NCBI GenBank assembly: GCA_017355425.1
Contig: CP070233.1
Span: 3,389,501 to 3,453,500, forward strand
Direction: 5' to 3'
Length of the DNA: 64,000 bases
From: Dolichospermum sp. DET69
GTDB taxonomy: Bacteria; Cyanobacteriota; Cyanobacteriia; Cyanobacteriales; Nostocaceae
Each line of letters begins with the position of its first letter. The first letter of the stretch is position 1. A program made the position numbers and the translations under genes. Of this stretch, positions 53,733 to 62,384 are shown in pieces. The notes under the pieces are model-generated. The model made no database searches. It had not been told where the DNA came from and saw only the letters and a program-made list of their open reading frames with translations.

Positions 53733-54044
53733 TTAGAAAATACGGAAAGGTTCAGATTTGGAGGTGAAGTGAATAGGTAAGATGGTTTCCACATTTTCCG
53801 GAGGATTGGGAATAATGTAGTGGGTAATAACCTCACCACCATAAACTTCTTCACCAGCAGCAATTCCAGCGGCTACGGCTGTTTGCACTTCGGCAACGTG
53901 GCCTCTGACAGCAACTATCATGCGGCCACTTTCTGCGATACCGTAATAAACAATCGTGACCCCAGCAGCTTTAACCATTGCGTCTGCTGATGCTAAAACC
54001 GCGGGAAAACCTAATGTTTCAATTGCGCCAACTGCCATTGGCAT
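53733..54044 (-). CDS. ccmK3: Carboxysome shell protein CcmK3-like
   Basis: A 103-residue BMC protein. It begins MPMAVGAIETLGFPAVLASADAMVKAAGVTIVYYGIAESGRMIV and has HYIIPNPPENVETILPI. YYGIAESG and the PNPPENV segment fit CcmK3 rather than CcmK1/2/4. CcmK3 is thought to form mixed hexamers with CcmK4, which the operon order (ccmK3 first) supports. RBS AGGAGAT-like sequence precedes the ATG. Confidence 0.84.
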   Translation of the reverse strand: MPMAVGAIETLGFPAVLASADAMVKAAGVTIVYYGIAESGRMIVAVRGHVAEVQTAVAAGIAAGEEVYGGEVITHYIIPNPPENVETILPIHFTSKSEPFRIF

Positions 54045-54158
54045 GGCTTTAATCTCCTACGTTAGGGATAAGTGATTCTTATTTTACAAGAAAATGGGCA
54101 ATTTTCTTTTTTAATGAGTATTGCTTGAGATGATCCGCTGTGATGTAAACTGAGAGTT

Positions 54159-55046
54159 ATGTTTCCAAGTTTTCTTCCTACCGCAGTTGGGCAATTAACA
54201 GAACCAACATCCATCGCTTTGGCTCAACATATCCAACGTCAGGCGATTCCTACTTCTTTAAGCAATGAACCCATTAATACCACTTATATCCATCAAGGTC
54301 AGGGTGGGACACCGATTTTATTAATTCATGGTTTTGATAGTTCGATACTTGAATATCGGCGACTTTTGCCGTTACTTGCGGAAAAAAATGCAGTTTGGGC
54401 AGTAGATTTACTGGGTTTTGGCTTTACAGATAGATTACCGGGAATTGCTTACAGTGCGGAAGCGATTAAAACCCATCTTTACTCTTTTTGGCAAAGCCTA
54501 ATTAATCAGCCCGTGATTTTGGTGGGTGCGTCCATGGGTGGGGCTGCGGCTATAGATTTTACCCTCACTTATCCAGACGCGGTAAAACAATTAGTATTAA
54601 TGGATAGCGCCGGGTTAAAGGGAAATTCGCCGTTAGCTAAATATATTTTTCCACCTTTGGATTATTGGGCGACGGAATTTTTGCGAAATCCCAAGGTGCG
54701 CGATCGCATTTGTCGAACCGCATATAAAAACCCTAATCTAATTAATGATGATGCTTTGTGCTGCGGAGAATTACACCTGCAAATGCCTAATTGGACTCAA
54801 GCTTTAATTGCTTTTACCAAAAGTGGCGGTTATGGTGCTTTTAAATTCCCGCAACTTGCCACAATTAAACAACCAACATTAATTTTATGGGGCGATAGTG
54901 ATAGAATTTTAGGAACTGGGGATGCTCCAAAATTTGCCAAAGCTATTGAGCAGAGTAAGCTAATTTGGATTAAAGATTGTGGTCATATTCCCCATTTGGA
55001 ACAATCATTACCTGTCGCCCGACATATATTGGGATTTTGTAATTAA
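54159..55046 (+). CDS. Alpha/beta hydrolase
   Basis: A 295-residue alpha/beta hydrolase. PILLIHGFDSSILEYRRL (oxyanion region), VWAVDLLGFGFTDR, the nucleophile elbow VGASMGGAAAIDF (Ser at GASMG), TLILWGDSDRIL (Asp) and KDCGHIPHLEQ (His) give a complete triad. Transcribed away from the ccmK pair. The substrate is unknown. Confidence 0.9.
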   Translation: MFPSFLPTAVGQLTEPTSIALAQHIQRQAIPTSLSNEPINTTYIHQGQGGTPILLIHGFDSSILEYRRLLPLLAEKNAVWAVDLLGFGFTDRLPGIAYSAEAIKTHLYSFWQSLINQPVILVGASMGGAAAIDFTLTYPDAVKQLVLMDSAGLKGNSPLAKYIFPPLDYWATEFLRNPKVRDRICRTAYKNPNLINDDALCCGELHLQMPNWTQALIAFTKSGGYGAFKFPQLATIKQPTLILWGDSDRILGTGDAPKFAKAIEQSKLIWIKDCGHIPHLEQSLPVARHILGFCN

Positions 55047-55101
55047 TCGAGCAAAAAGATTCCCAACTTCTTAAATAAATTGGGGATATAAATTATTGAA
55101 T

Positions 55102-55632
55102 TCAATCATATAACCAAGTATTAGCTGAAAAATCCTCACTATCTTGATTGGGCTTTTCCTGAAGTCGTTCAATTGATCTATGGGATTTTTTATATTGAAT
55201 GGATTTGGCAATTTGACTAGCTTGTTCACTAGGTTGGTGACTAGATTGTTCACTAGGTTGTTTTAAAACTTTGATTTGTTCTAGTAACTGCGAGTTAGAA
55301 TCTGCTAGTTGTAAAGCTGTTTGTTTTGTTTGAGAAAGTTCTTTTGTTAAACGTTCTGCTAATACTTCCTTTTCAGAAACAGCTATTTGTAAATCACTAA
55401 TTTGCTTAATCAGAGTAGATTCTTTTTGTTTTAATCTAGAAACTGTTTGTTGTAGTTCTTTAATACTAGCTTCTAGTTCTAAATGATTATCAATTGGAAC
55501 TATAGCAGTATCAGTGGTTTGTATTGGTGTTTCCAATACTGCTTCAGCAGTAATTTCAATTACAGGTTCACCTTGCAGAGGTATAAATTTTGTGTTTTCT
55601 TCCTGTATTAAGTTAGAGAGATTTTTTTTAGG
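55102..55632 (-). CDS. Coiled-coil protein of unknown function
   Basis: A 176-residue protein from the ATG at 55632 (MPKKNLSNLIQEENTKF). A disordered acidic N-terminal part is followed by a strong coiled coil (about 50-115: LEASIKELQQTVSRLKQKES, LIKQISDLQIAVSEKEVLAERL). Then comes a Ser/Gln-rich stretch with QPSEQ repeats. It ends SANTWLYD. The frame is open to 55695. Unknown family; no signal or membrane segment. Confidence 0.62.
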   Translation of the reverse strand, partial: PKKNLSNLIQEENTKFIPLQGEPVIEITAEAVLETPIQTTDTAIVPIDNHLELEASIKELQQTVSRLKQKESTLIKQISDLQIAVSEKEVLAERLTKELSQTKQTALQLADSNSQLLEQIKVLKQPSEQSSHQPSEQASQIAKSIQYKKSHRSIERLQEKPNQDSEDFSANTWLYD

Positions 55633-55735
55633 CATTATATTATGAACTCCAATTACGTCGTCATTATTCAAGTATACGTCGTCAAGTAACAACAAAATAT
55701 CAGATATTTTATTATTTTAGGTATTGTAGGGTGTG

Positions 55736-55819
55736 TTAGAACGAAGTTCGTAACGCACCATGATCAAATGCACCACCATTAATAATTTGGTGCGTTACGC
55801 TGTCGCTAACACACCCTAC
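55736..55819. repeat. GTAGGGTGTGTTAG-type inverted repeat
   Basis: GTAGGGTGTGTTAG and CTAACACACCCTAC are exact inverted ends around inner GTAACGCACCA / TGGTGCGTTAC. Same family as 48060. No gene in 55696-55920. Confidence 0.7.
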
Positions 55820-55920
55820 GTATTTTTTCTACAAAAATTTAGCGCAACCTCACATAGAATTGGCAGGAGGACAGATAATAGATAAAATCAAGATGTTTCC
55901 TTACTTATTCTTTTCCAATT

Positions 55921-56292
55921 TTGGCTACTATATCTTGTCCTCGTTGCCAGCAAATTATTGATAATCAAGCAATTACTTGTCCTCAATGTCGGCTATCGCT
56001 GAAAGCTTACGGACATCCTGGTATTCCCCTGTACCGCGCTCCAGAAAATGAGCATTTATGTGACAGTTGTACTTATCACTTTGATCATACCTGTAATTTT
56101 CCTCAATATCCCTATGCTCAAAACTGTACTCTCTATCAAAATATGGAAGAAAGTAAATTAAAACTGCAAAAGCAAAATTCTCATCATAGCCTGAGTGCAA
56201 GGTTTAATAGTTGGATAAAACGCCATCAAACTTTGTTATTAATACTAGCTTTATTATTAGTTTGTTTATTAATAACTTTGTTTACCTCCTAA
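55921..56292 (+). CDS. Zinc-ribbon membrane-anchored protein
   Basis: 123 residues from a TTG start (no ATG or GTG in the frame upstream). Two CxxC pairs near the start, ISCPRCQQIIDNQAITCPQCRLSL, form a zinc ribbon; a second Cys cluster follows (LCDSCTYHFDHTCNFPQYPYAQNC). The C-terminal helix TLLLILALLLVCLLITLF is a membrane anchor. The function is not known; relatives are found in cyanobacteria. Confidence 0.7.
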   Translation: MATISCPRCQQIIDNQAITCPQCRLSLKAYGHPGIPLYRAPENEHLCDSCTYHFDHTCNFPQYPYAQNCTLYQNMEESKLKLQKQNSHHSLSARFNSWIKRHQTLLLILALLLVCLLITLFTS

Positions 56293-56335
56293 AATAACAT
56301 GGAAATTTTAATTCTAAATTCTAAATTCTAAATTC

Positions 56336-58291
56336 TTAATTCCTTGATGAAACTTCTTCCTCAAATACTTCTAAATCAAACCAAAAAGTAGTACCAACAC
56401 TAACTTCACTCACCAAATTAACTTGACTATGATGTCTGTCAATAATGTTTCTGACAATTGATAAACCTAAACCTGTTCCTTCGAGAGTATGAACTCTGTT
56501 TTCTACCCGAAAGAAGCGGTCAAAAATTGCCTGTTGATCCTCTGGTGCTATACCAATTCCTGTATCACTAATTTCAATTCTAACTTTACCAGCATGATGA
56601 TGAGAATTAGAATTAGCATCTAGTTGATAAGCACGGATAACTACCTTACCACCTGCTAGAGTAAATTTTAGAGAATTACCAATTAAATTACCAAAAACTT
56701 GCAGCAATAAATCATAATTTCCTAGGACTAAAGGTAAATCAGGAGTCATTTCCTGGAAGAGTTCAATACCTTTGTCTCTAGCATTAAGCTGGTAGGTACG
56801 TAACGTCTGTTCCAGTGCTTGTGGTAAATCTACTTTATCAAAACTGTAATTACGACCTGATTCAAGTTTGGATAAATCTAAAACATCATTAACTAAGCGA
56901 GTAAGTCTATCAGTTTCATTATTAACTGTTTGCAAAAATTCCTGGCGTTCATCAATACCTAAATCTTCGCCATAATCATGTAAAGTTTCAATATAGGTTT
57001 TGATGTTAAATAGAGGTGTTCTTAATTCATGAGAAATATTGCTGATAAATTGGCTTTTTGCTTCATTTAATTCTACTTCGCGGCTAATATCTTGAACGGT
57101 GATAGCTATACCTTTAATACTTTCCCTTTGCAGGTTAAGAACTGTGGTTAAAACAATGCGAATTGTGCGTTGAACGGGTTGTTTTAATAAGATACGAAAT
57201 TCGGCACTTTCACATTCACCTGCTGCCATTTCATACAAAGTCCGGGATATTTCCATTTGGACAGTATGGGGTAGGTGATGCAGGATATTGCTACCAACAA
57301 CATCCAGACTTTCCCAACTAAAAATCCTTCTGGCTGCGGGATTGACTAATATTACTTGCATATTATTATCAATCAAGACTGCACCATCAGCAATCGTGGA
57401 AACTAAAGTTTCTAATTTAGATTTTTCGGCAGTTAATTCTTCAATATTTTGCTCTTCATAACGCTCTAGTCGTTCTGCCATTTCATTAAAGCCGAAAATT
57501 AACTCTCCTAGTTCACCACCTAAGGGGATATCTATCCGTTGTTTGAAATTTCCAGTCGCAATTTGTTTAACACCAACTAGCAATTCTTTGATAGGTTTAG
57601 TAATAGTTAAAGCGTTAATTACTCCTGCCAAAATCACCATGACCCAAATTGTGATAAAAACCGCAATAGTAACATCACGGGTGAAATTAGTGGATATAAC
57701 CGCGGTTTGGTTAGGATTTATGCCGACTGCTAACACACCTAAGTATTTTTTATCTACTATCAGAGGCACAAATACATCCGTAACTGCACCATCGGGGGTG
57801 TTATGTTGCCTAACCATTAACTGATCTTGATTACCAGCGTAATCTTCTGGTAGTTGGATATGTCGCTTAATGGTGAGGGAGTTTTCCACTTCTGGTTCCC
57901 AAAAAGGAATACCAAAAAAGATTTGTCCAGTCTCATCAGCGTATAGCATATAACGCACGCTAGAAGTAGCACTGTAGAAACGTTGGGAAAATTGGGCAAC
58001 TTCAGTCAGATTGTTATCAGCAATTAAGGGAGCCACATTAGCCGCCAGCAGTAATCCTAGATCCCGACCAAAGCGGGTATCATTGAGACTTGCATCTTGC
58101 TGAATTGTGTTGACAGCCCAGAACGTCAAACCACTCATTACCAGGGAAACCATCAAGGTAGCGACGGCTAAAAGTTTAGTCTGAAGGGTGAATTCTGACC
58201 ACCAATTGGCGATGCTTTCCGCCAGGGAAGCTATCGCTTTTGACACACTAGAGACGAATTCATCTCGGAAATTTATGAAAATAGCCAGCAT
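56336..58291 (-). CDS. nblS: NblS/Hik33-type sensor histidine kinase
   Basis: 651 residues. Two membrane helices (about 40-62 and 207-228) flank a periplasmic sensor domain (GRDLGLLLAANVAPLIAD, VRYMLYADETGQIFFGIPFWEPE). HAMP (ITKPIKELLVGVKQIATGNF), PAS (IADGAVLIDNNMQVILVNPAARRIFSWE), HisKA (QFISNISHELRTPLFNIKTYIETL) and HATPase domains (IGNSLKFTLAGG, IEISDTGIGIAPEDQ, GTGLGLSIVRNIIDRH) follow. This order and the sensor sequence match NblS (Hik33, DspA), the conserved cyanobacterial kinase for high light, nutrient and cold stress. Its response regulators are encoded elsewhere. Confidence 0.85.
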   Translation of the reverse strand: MLAIFINFRDEFVSSVSKAIASLAESIANWWSEFTLQTKLLAVATLMVSLVMSGLTFWAVNTIQQDASLNDTRFGRDLGLLLAANVAPLIADNNLTEVAQFSQRFYSATSSVRYMLYADETGQIFFGIPFWEPEVENSLTIKRHIQLPEDYAGNQDQLMVRQHNTPDGAVTDVFVPLIVDKKYLGVLAVGINPNQTAVISTNFTRDVTIAVFITIWVMVILAGVINALTITKPIKELLVGVKQIATGNFKQRIDIPLGGELGELIFGFNEMAERLERYEEQNIEELTAEKSKLETLVSTIADGAVLIDNNMQVILVNPAARRIFSWESLDVVGSNILHHLPHTVQMEISRTLYEMAAGECESAEFRILLKQPVQRTIRIVLTTVLNLQRESIKGIAITVQDISREVELNEAKSQFISNISHELRTPLFNIKTYIETLHDYGEDLGIDERQEFLQTVNNETDRLTRLVNDVLDLSKLESGRNYSFDKVDLPQALEQTLRTYQLNARDKGIELFQEMTPDLPLVLGNYDLLLQVFGNLIGNSLKFTLAGGKVVIRAYQLDANSNSHHHAGKVRIEISDTGIGIAPEDQQAIFDRFFRVENRVHTLEGTGLGLSIVRNIIDRHHSQVNLVSEVSVGTTFWFDLEVFEEEVSSRN

Positions 58292-58610
58292 CTTAAAATA
58301 TAGGTGTTAGTAAGTAGTTAGACAAAATTAACTTCATGAGTGAAGTCAGGCAACAGGGAACACAAAGACAATGTGGTAATTAATTTTGTCCGATTATCGC
58401 TTCTTTCTTAATTTAACTATGTTTTTGGATTAATCGTGAAAACTCAGTTGAAACGGAGGTTATGTGATGTGACTATTACAATGTAAAATAGGTAATAATC
58501 TTAAATCCAACAACAGGAATGTTTTGACTTTCCTAGTTAAACCAACATTCTAACTCAGTAAATTATTTCCAAAGTACTTATAACCAGACTAAATTCTTTC
58601 TATTCTATTT

Positions 58611-59204
58611 ATGACTAATCCTGAAATACCCCGCAAACTACCCAGTCAAGCAATCGCTGCCAAAATTTTTCACACTGGCAATATCATTAGTTTATTTATT
58701 ATGATCACCAGTGGGTTGCAAATTTACAATGCTAACCCTGTCTTTGGTGGGCGTGGAGGATTACCTATTTTTCCCCTTTTTACTTTAGGTGGTTGGTTGG
58801 CTGGAGGTAGAGATTGGCATTTTGCAGCTATGTGGCTATTTTCTATCAATCTGTTCTGCTATGGAATTTATATTTTTGTTACCCAACGCTGGAAAAAGAG
58901 ATTTGTTGGTGTGAATGATATCAAGGCATTACAAAAAAGTCAGAATAGCCAACGTTTAAACTATGCTTGGCATCGAATTATTTATACAGCAATCATTCCT
59001 ATTTTATTATTAGCAATATTTACAGGCATAGGAATGTACAAACCTGCTCAATTTTCTTGGATAGTGGATATTTTTGGCAGTTGGCAAGCATTAAGAATTG
59101 TTCACTTTGCCTCTGTACCAATGGTGGTAATATTTGTCTGGCTGCACTGGAAATTGGGGCAGAATGTCGGCGGAGATGCTCTTACAAAATCTATGTTTTT
59201 ATAA
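58611..59204 (+). CDS. Cytochrome b561-like membrane subunit
   Basis: 197 residues with four membrane helices and haem-ligand histidines: AAKIFHTGNIISLFIMITSGLQIY, GGRDWHFAAMWLFSINLFCYGIYIF, LNYAWHRIIYTAIIPILLLAIFTG and RIVHFASVPMVVIFVWLHWKLG. It resembles the b-type cytochrome partners of periplasmic molybdenum oxidoreductases. The adjacent gene, 24 bases downstream, encodes that enzyme. 58292-58610 upstream holds no recognisable element. Confidence 0.82.
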   Translation: MTNPEIPRKLPSQAIAAKIFHTGNIISLFIMITSGLQIYNANPVFGGRGGLPIFPLFTLGGWLAGGRDWHFAAMWLFSINLFCYGIYIFVTQRWKKRFVGVNDIKALQKSQNSQRLNYAWHRIIYTAIIPILLLAIFTGIGMYKPAQFSWIVDIFGSWQALRIVHFASVPMVVIFVWLHWKLGQNVGGDALTKSMFL

Positions 59205-59228
59205 AAATATCAAAATTGAGGAATTAAC

Positions 59229-59936
59229 ATGAATAATCATGAACTTAACCGCAGAAAGTTTTTACAAATTTCTGGTTTATCGAGTATGAGTTTATTACTG
59301 GGTGGTTGTGGTACACCCATATTTGCCGATGTTGTAGGAACAGTTTCTGAACCTCTAAATCAGAAATTTGAAGAATTAATATTTCAGCCTCAAAAGCCAG
59401 TTCCAGAATTTTTACCTCATCAAATTGAACCAAATAATTTAATAGTTAATAGCTTTCAATCTACACCAATTATTGATCTAGAAAAATATCGTTTAATTGT
59501 AGACGGTGAGGTCAATAATCCTCTTAGCCTCAGTATGGCAGATATTCAAGCTTTACCGCTTACTTCCATGATTATTCGTCATGTTTGTGTAGAAGGCTGG
59601 GCAGCAATTGTGCAATGGGGTGGCATTCGTCTGAGGGAAATTATCGCCCTTTCTCAACCTAAATCTCAGGTAAAATATGCCTATTTTAAATCAGCAGATG
59701 GTTATGATGAAAGTTGGGATATAGCTTCAGTTTTACACCCACAAACTTTATTAGCATATCAAAAAAATGGTGCAGCTTTGCCTGTGGAAAATGGTGCGCC
59801 TTTGCGGTTAGCTTCACCAATTAAACTTGGTTATAAACAAAGTAAATGGGTAACACGAGTCACCCTCACCAATGAGTTATCAATTTCTAAAGGTTATTGG
59901 GAAGATAGGGGTTATGAATGGTTTGCAGGACTTTAA
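59229..59936 (+). CDS. Exported molybdopterin-dependent oxidoreductase (sulfite-oxidase fold)
   Basis: 235 residues, exported through the Tat pathway: the start has RRKFLQISGLSSMSLLLGGCG with twin arginines and a possible lipobox Cys. The Moco domain has IIRHVCVEGWAAIVQWGGIRL with the conserved Cys ligand, YDESWDIASVL and GAPLRLASPIKLGYKQSKWV. It is related to YedY/MsrP but shorter. It probably passes electrons to or from the cytochrome b encoded before it. The natural substrate is unknown. Confidence 0.86.
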   Translation: MNNHELNRRKFLQISGLSSMSLLLGGCGTPIFADVVGTVSEPLNQKFEELIFQPQKPVPEFLPHQIEPNNLIVNSFQSTPIIDLEKYRLIVDGEVNNPLSLSMADIQALPLTSMIIRHVCVEGWAAIVQWGGIRLREIIALSQPKSQVKYAYFKSADGYDESWDIASVLHPQTLLAYQKNGAALPVENGAPLRLASPIKLGYKQSKWVTRVTLTNELSISKGYWEDRGYEWFAGL

Positions 59937-59982
59937 ATTAAAGCATAAGGTAGGGGAATCAGAAGCAAAGCCCACCCTACAT

Positions 59983-60129
59983 TTCCCTATTCCCTATTCC
60001 CTATTCCCTATTCCCTATTCCCTATTCCCTATTCCCTATTCCCTATTCCCTATTCCCTATTCCCTATTCCCTATTCCCTATTCCCTATTCCCTATTCCCT
60101 ATTCCCTATTCCCTATTCCCTATTCCCTA
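59983..60129. repeat. TTCCCTA heptanucleotide array, 21 perfect copies
   Basis: 147 bases of exact TTCCCTA units, a classical STRR. The last unit carries the CTA (60127-60129) that is the stop codon (TAG) of the minus-strand MltA-like gene. Confidence 0.97.
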
Positions 60130-61377
60130 TTTCTTAACTAAAATATAGGCATTTGTATATTCAGGTAATTTTTGAATATATTGCTGAAAATCTTTTTCAC
60201 TAGCAAAAGTTCCTGCTAAGAAATCAAGTTGATAAAGGTTAGGTAAAAATGCTCCACCTGTATCAGCAATTACGCCCATTTTTAATCGTTTCTGTCCACT
60301 TTGATTATCTTCAATAACAATTATTCTCCCTAACCCAATATTCAGAATATCTCCCGCAAATGTGACTCCTGGTTTTATGGATATTTTGGCATCTATTTTA
60401 TATCCATAGCCTTTAATTGCATCAACTTCTTTAAAATACCAATAACGCTTTTGTGCAGTTGCATTTAAGCCCCGAATATAGGACATTCCATTATTTCTAT
60501 CTACGTTTAAAAACTCTTTAGTTCCATCAGTAAAATTAACTAAAACAGTTCCCTGCATTAGTGCGGCTTCTAAACCATTGCGAGTTAAATAAGCAATAGG
60601 TTTAACTTTACCAAATTCTTTACCTCCAGGTTCATAAATACCTGATAAAACATCTTGTTTAGTATAGTTAGTGTAAAATTTATCTTGCTTTACTTCTTCG
60701 TTAATAGCATAGATTGGTATATTATATTTAGAAGTTTTTTGTCGAGAACCGGGATGAATAAAAGCTGCATATTTGGTAATTCTTAATTGTTTTTGTTGAG
60801 AATTTTCTGGGTTATGGGCAGACCATTTAATTACGCGAAAATTGGCGTTAATAAAATTTGGATCTTGTAATCGAGTTATTCGATTATTAGAAATGTCTTC
60901 TTCTAAGACAACAATCATGAAATCTAATGTTTTCAGAATATCTTTAACAGTAACTCCTTGAGTTACCAAGATGCCTGTGCGTTGAATATCGGGATCTTCT
61001 TGAGAATATTTTTGAAAATATTTTCTCGTATTTGTGAGTACGGTTAATAAATCAACTTGATTAAAATTTATGGGATTATTTGGTAATTTTCCTACTTTTA
61101 ATACCTGATGAGAATTAATACTATATTGATATTTTTTCCATTCATTGATAACTGAATAAAATATGGATTTTTGATTATTTTTTATATTTACATCAGATGG
61201 TTTTTCTGTAGGTAAATCATAAGATAATTCTTTGATTGGAGAATTTACTATTTGGGACAATGATAAATTTTTAACAATTTGTTGCTGTTGAATTGGCTGT
61301 TTATTCATGAAACTTACTACTAATAAACTAGTAATAAATGCTGTGATTTTGAATTTTTGATTAAGTAGGATACGCAT
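60127..61377 (-). CDS. MltA-like murein transglycosylase
   Basis: 416 residues with an N-terminal membrane/export segment (ITAFITSLLVVSFM). The middle contains ILVTQGVTVKDILKTL; the C-terminal part resembles the MltA 3D domain: GLEAALMQGTVLVNFTDGTKEF, KPGVTFAGDILNIGLGRIIVIED and MGVIADTGGAFLPNLYQLDFLAGTFASEKDF, where the acid DTGGA block is the catalytic aspartate region. MltA cleaves the peptidoglycan glycan strand. The match is looser than to the enteric enzyme. The stop codon falls in the adjoining heptanucleotide array. Confidence 0.72.
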   Translation of the reverse strand: MRILLNQKFKITAFITSLLVVSFMNKQPIQQQQIVKNLSLSQIVNSPIKELSYDLPTEKPSDVNIKNNQKSIFYSVINEWKKYQYSINSHQVLKVGKLPNNPINFNQVDLLTVLTNTRKYFQKYSQEDPDIQRTGILVTQGVTVKDILKTLDFMIVVLEEDISNNRITRLQDPNFINANFRVIKWSAHNPENSQQKQLRITKYAAFIHPGSRQKTSKYNIPIYAINEEVKQDKFYTNYTKQDVLSGIYEPGGKEFGKVKPIAYLTRNGLEAALMQGTVLVNFTDGTKEFLNVDRNNGMSYIRGLNATAQKRYWYFKEVDAIKGYGYKIDAKISIKPGVTFAGDILNIGLGRIIVIEDNQSGQKRLKMGVIADTGGAFLPNLYQLDFLAGTFASEKDFQQYIQKLPEYTNAYILVKK

Positions 61378-61461
61378 AGTTCATGAAGACAAACAACGAT
61401 TATGCTTCATTTTAGCATTCTCAGAAGTATTGACAATGGACAATATGCCCAATTAAAGCGA

Positions 61462-62313
61462 TTAATCATCCATTTCTTTTAAGGTGGCTAATGCTGAAGG
61501 TGATAAACGACTAAGATAGCGGAATATCCAATATTTAACTATAGTGTCTAAAATTACAGGAAATGTCGCAATAAACATAAATATATAATTTCTACTCGCT
61601 GGTAAACCTAAGTGTTCTGCAAATCCTTCCAGGATTACTTCCCACCCATGCGGTGAGTGAAAGCCCACAAATACATCTGTACATAAGATAATTAAAAAAG
61701 CTTTAGCACTATCGCTTAAACTATAAACAGTTTGATCTAGGAAGTGTTGAAAAGAAATAATATCTTTTGCATTAAAAACAATTACCAATGCAAAGGCAAT
61801 GAATGCTATAATATCAGCAAATATATTACTAATAGCGTTGGCACTTTTAGCTTGAAATTCTGCTGCTAGTTCTATGGCTTTCTTTTTAATCTTCGATTCT
61901 ACATTTTCTTGGGAAATTTCGGCTTCTGAATCTAGTAAACTTTTAAACTTTAATTTGGCTGTAAATATTTTTAATTCGTGAAAGGCTTTTGCTTCCATGT
62001 CCTCATTTAGAAAAATTTGGTTAGAGTTCCCATTTCTAATACTTTCTACTATGGGCAGGATCAATATCTGCTTAGATAGTTGATGAGTTAGGAGGGGAAT
62101 AATAATTAGCAATAATAAGAATTTGACAGCAATAGTTGTCCGCTGTCTGGATAGTTGATATTTCTTGATAAATTCTTGATCTGCATTTGGAGATATATCA
62201 CTCAGAATTTTTTTGAATGTACTACCAATTGATCTGGGAAATATGCCAGTTTTTAAGAATGTAAATGGTTGCGAAGAGGTATATTTATTAGATGATTGTG
62301 ATGATTTTTTCAC
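61462..62313 (-). CDS. pxcA: PxcA/CemA-family proton extrusion protein
   Basis: 283 residues with four membrane segments; the C-terminal half is diagnostic: SDSAKAFLIILCTDVFVGFHSPHGWEVILEGFAEHLGLP then FIATFPVILDTIVKYWIFRYLSRLSPSALATLKEM. PxcA (CotA) drives light-induced Na+-dependent proton extrusion in cyanobacteria; CemA is the chloroplast homologue. It is shorter than the long PxcA form, lacking most of an N-terminal extension, so it may be the short paralogue. Confidence 0.85.
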   Translation of the reverse strand: MKKSSQSSNKYTSSQPFTFLKTGIFPRSIGSTFKKILSDISPNADQEFIKKYQLSRQRTTIAVKFLLLLIIIPLLTHQLSKQILILPIVESIRNGNSNQIFLNEDMEAKAFHELKIFTAKLKFKSLLDSEAEISQENVESKIKKKAIELAAEFQAKSANAISNIFADIIAFIAFALVIVFNAKDIISFQHFLDQTVYSLSDSAKAFLIILCTDVFVGFHSPHGWEVILEGFAEHLGLPASRNYIFMFIATFPVILDTIVKYWIFRYLSRLSPSALATLKEMDD

Positions 62314-62384
62314 GGTAGGATAAATCTTTCTAGTTTGAGTCTAAGGTTAGATGTAGCCATGATCATTATCAACAACTATAACAA

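Noticed and set aside
59872-60141. Open frame made of FPIPYSL repeats
   Set aside because: It is a read-through of the TTCCCTA heptanucleotide array from inside the molybdopterin oxidoreductase gene.
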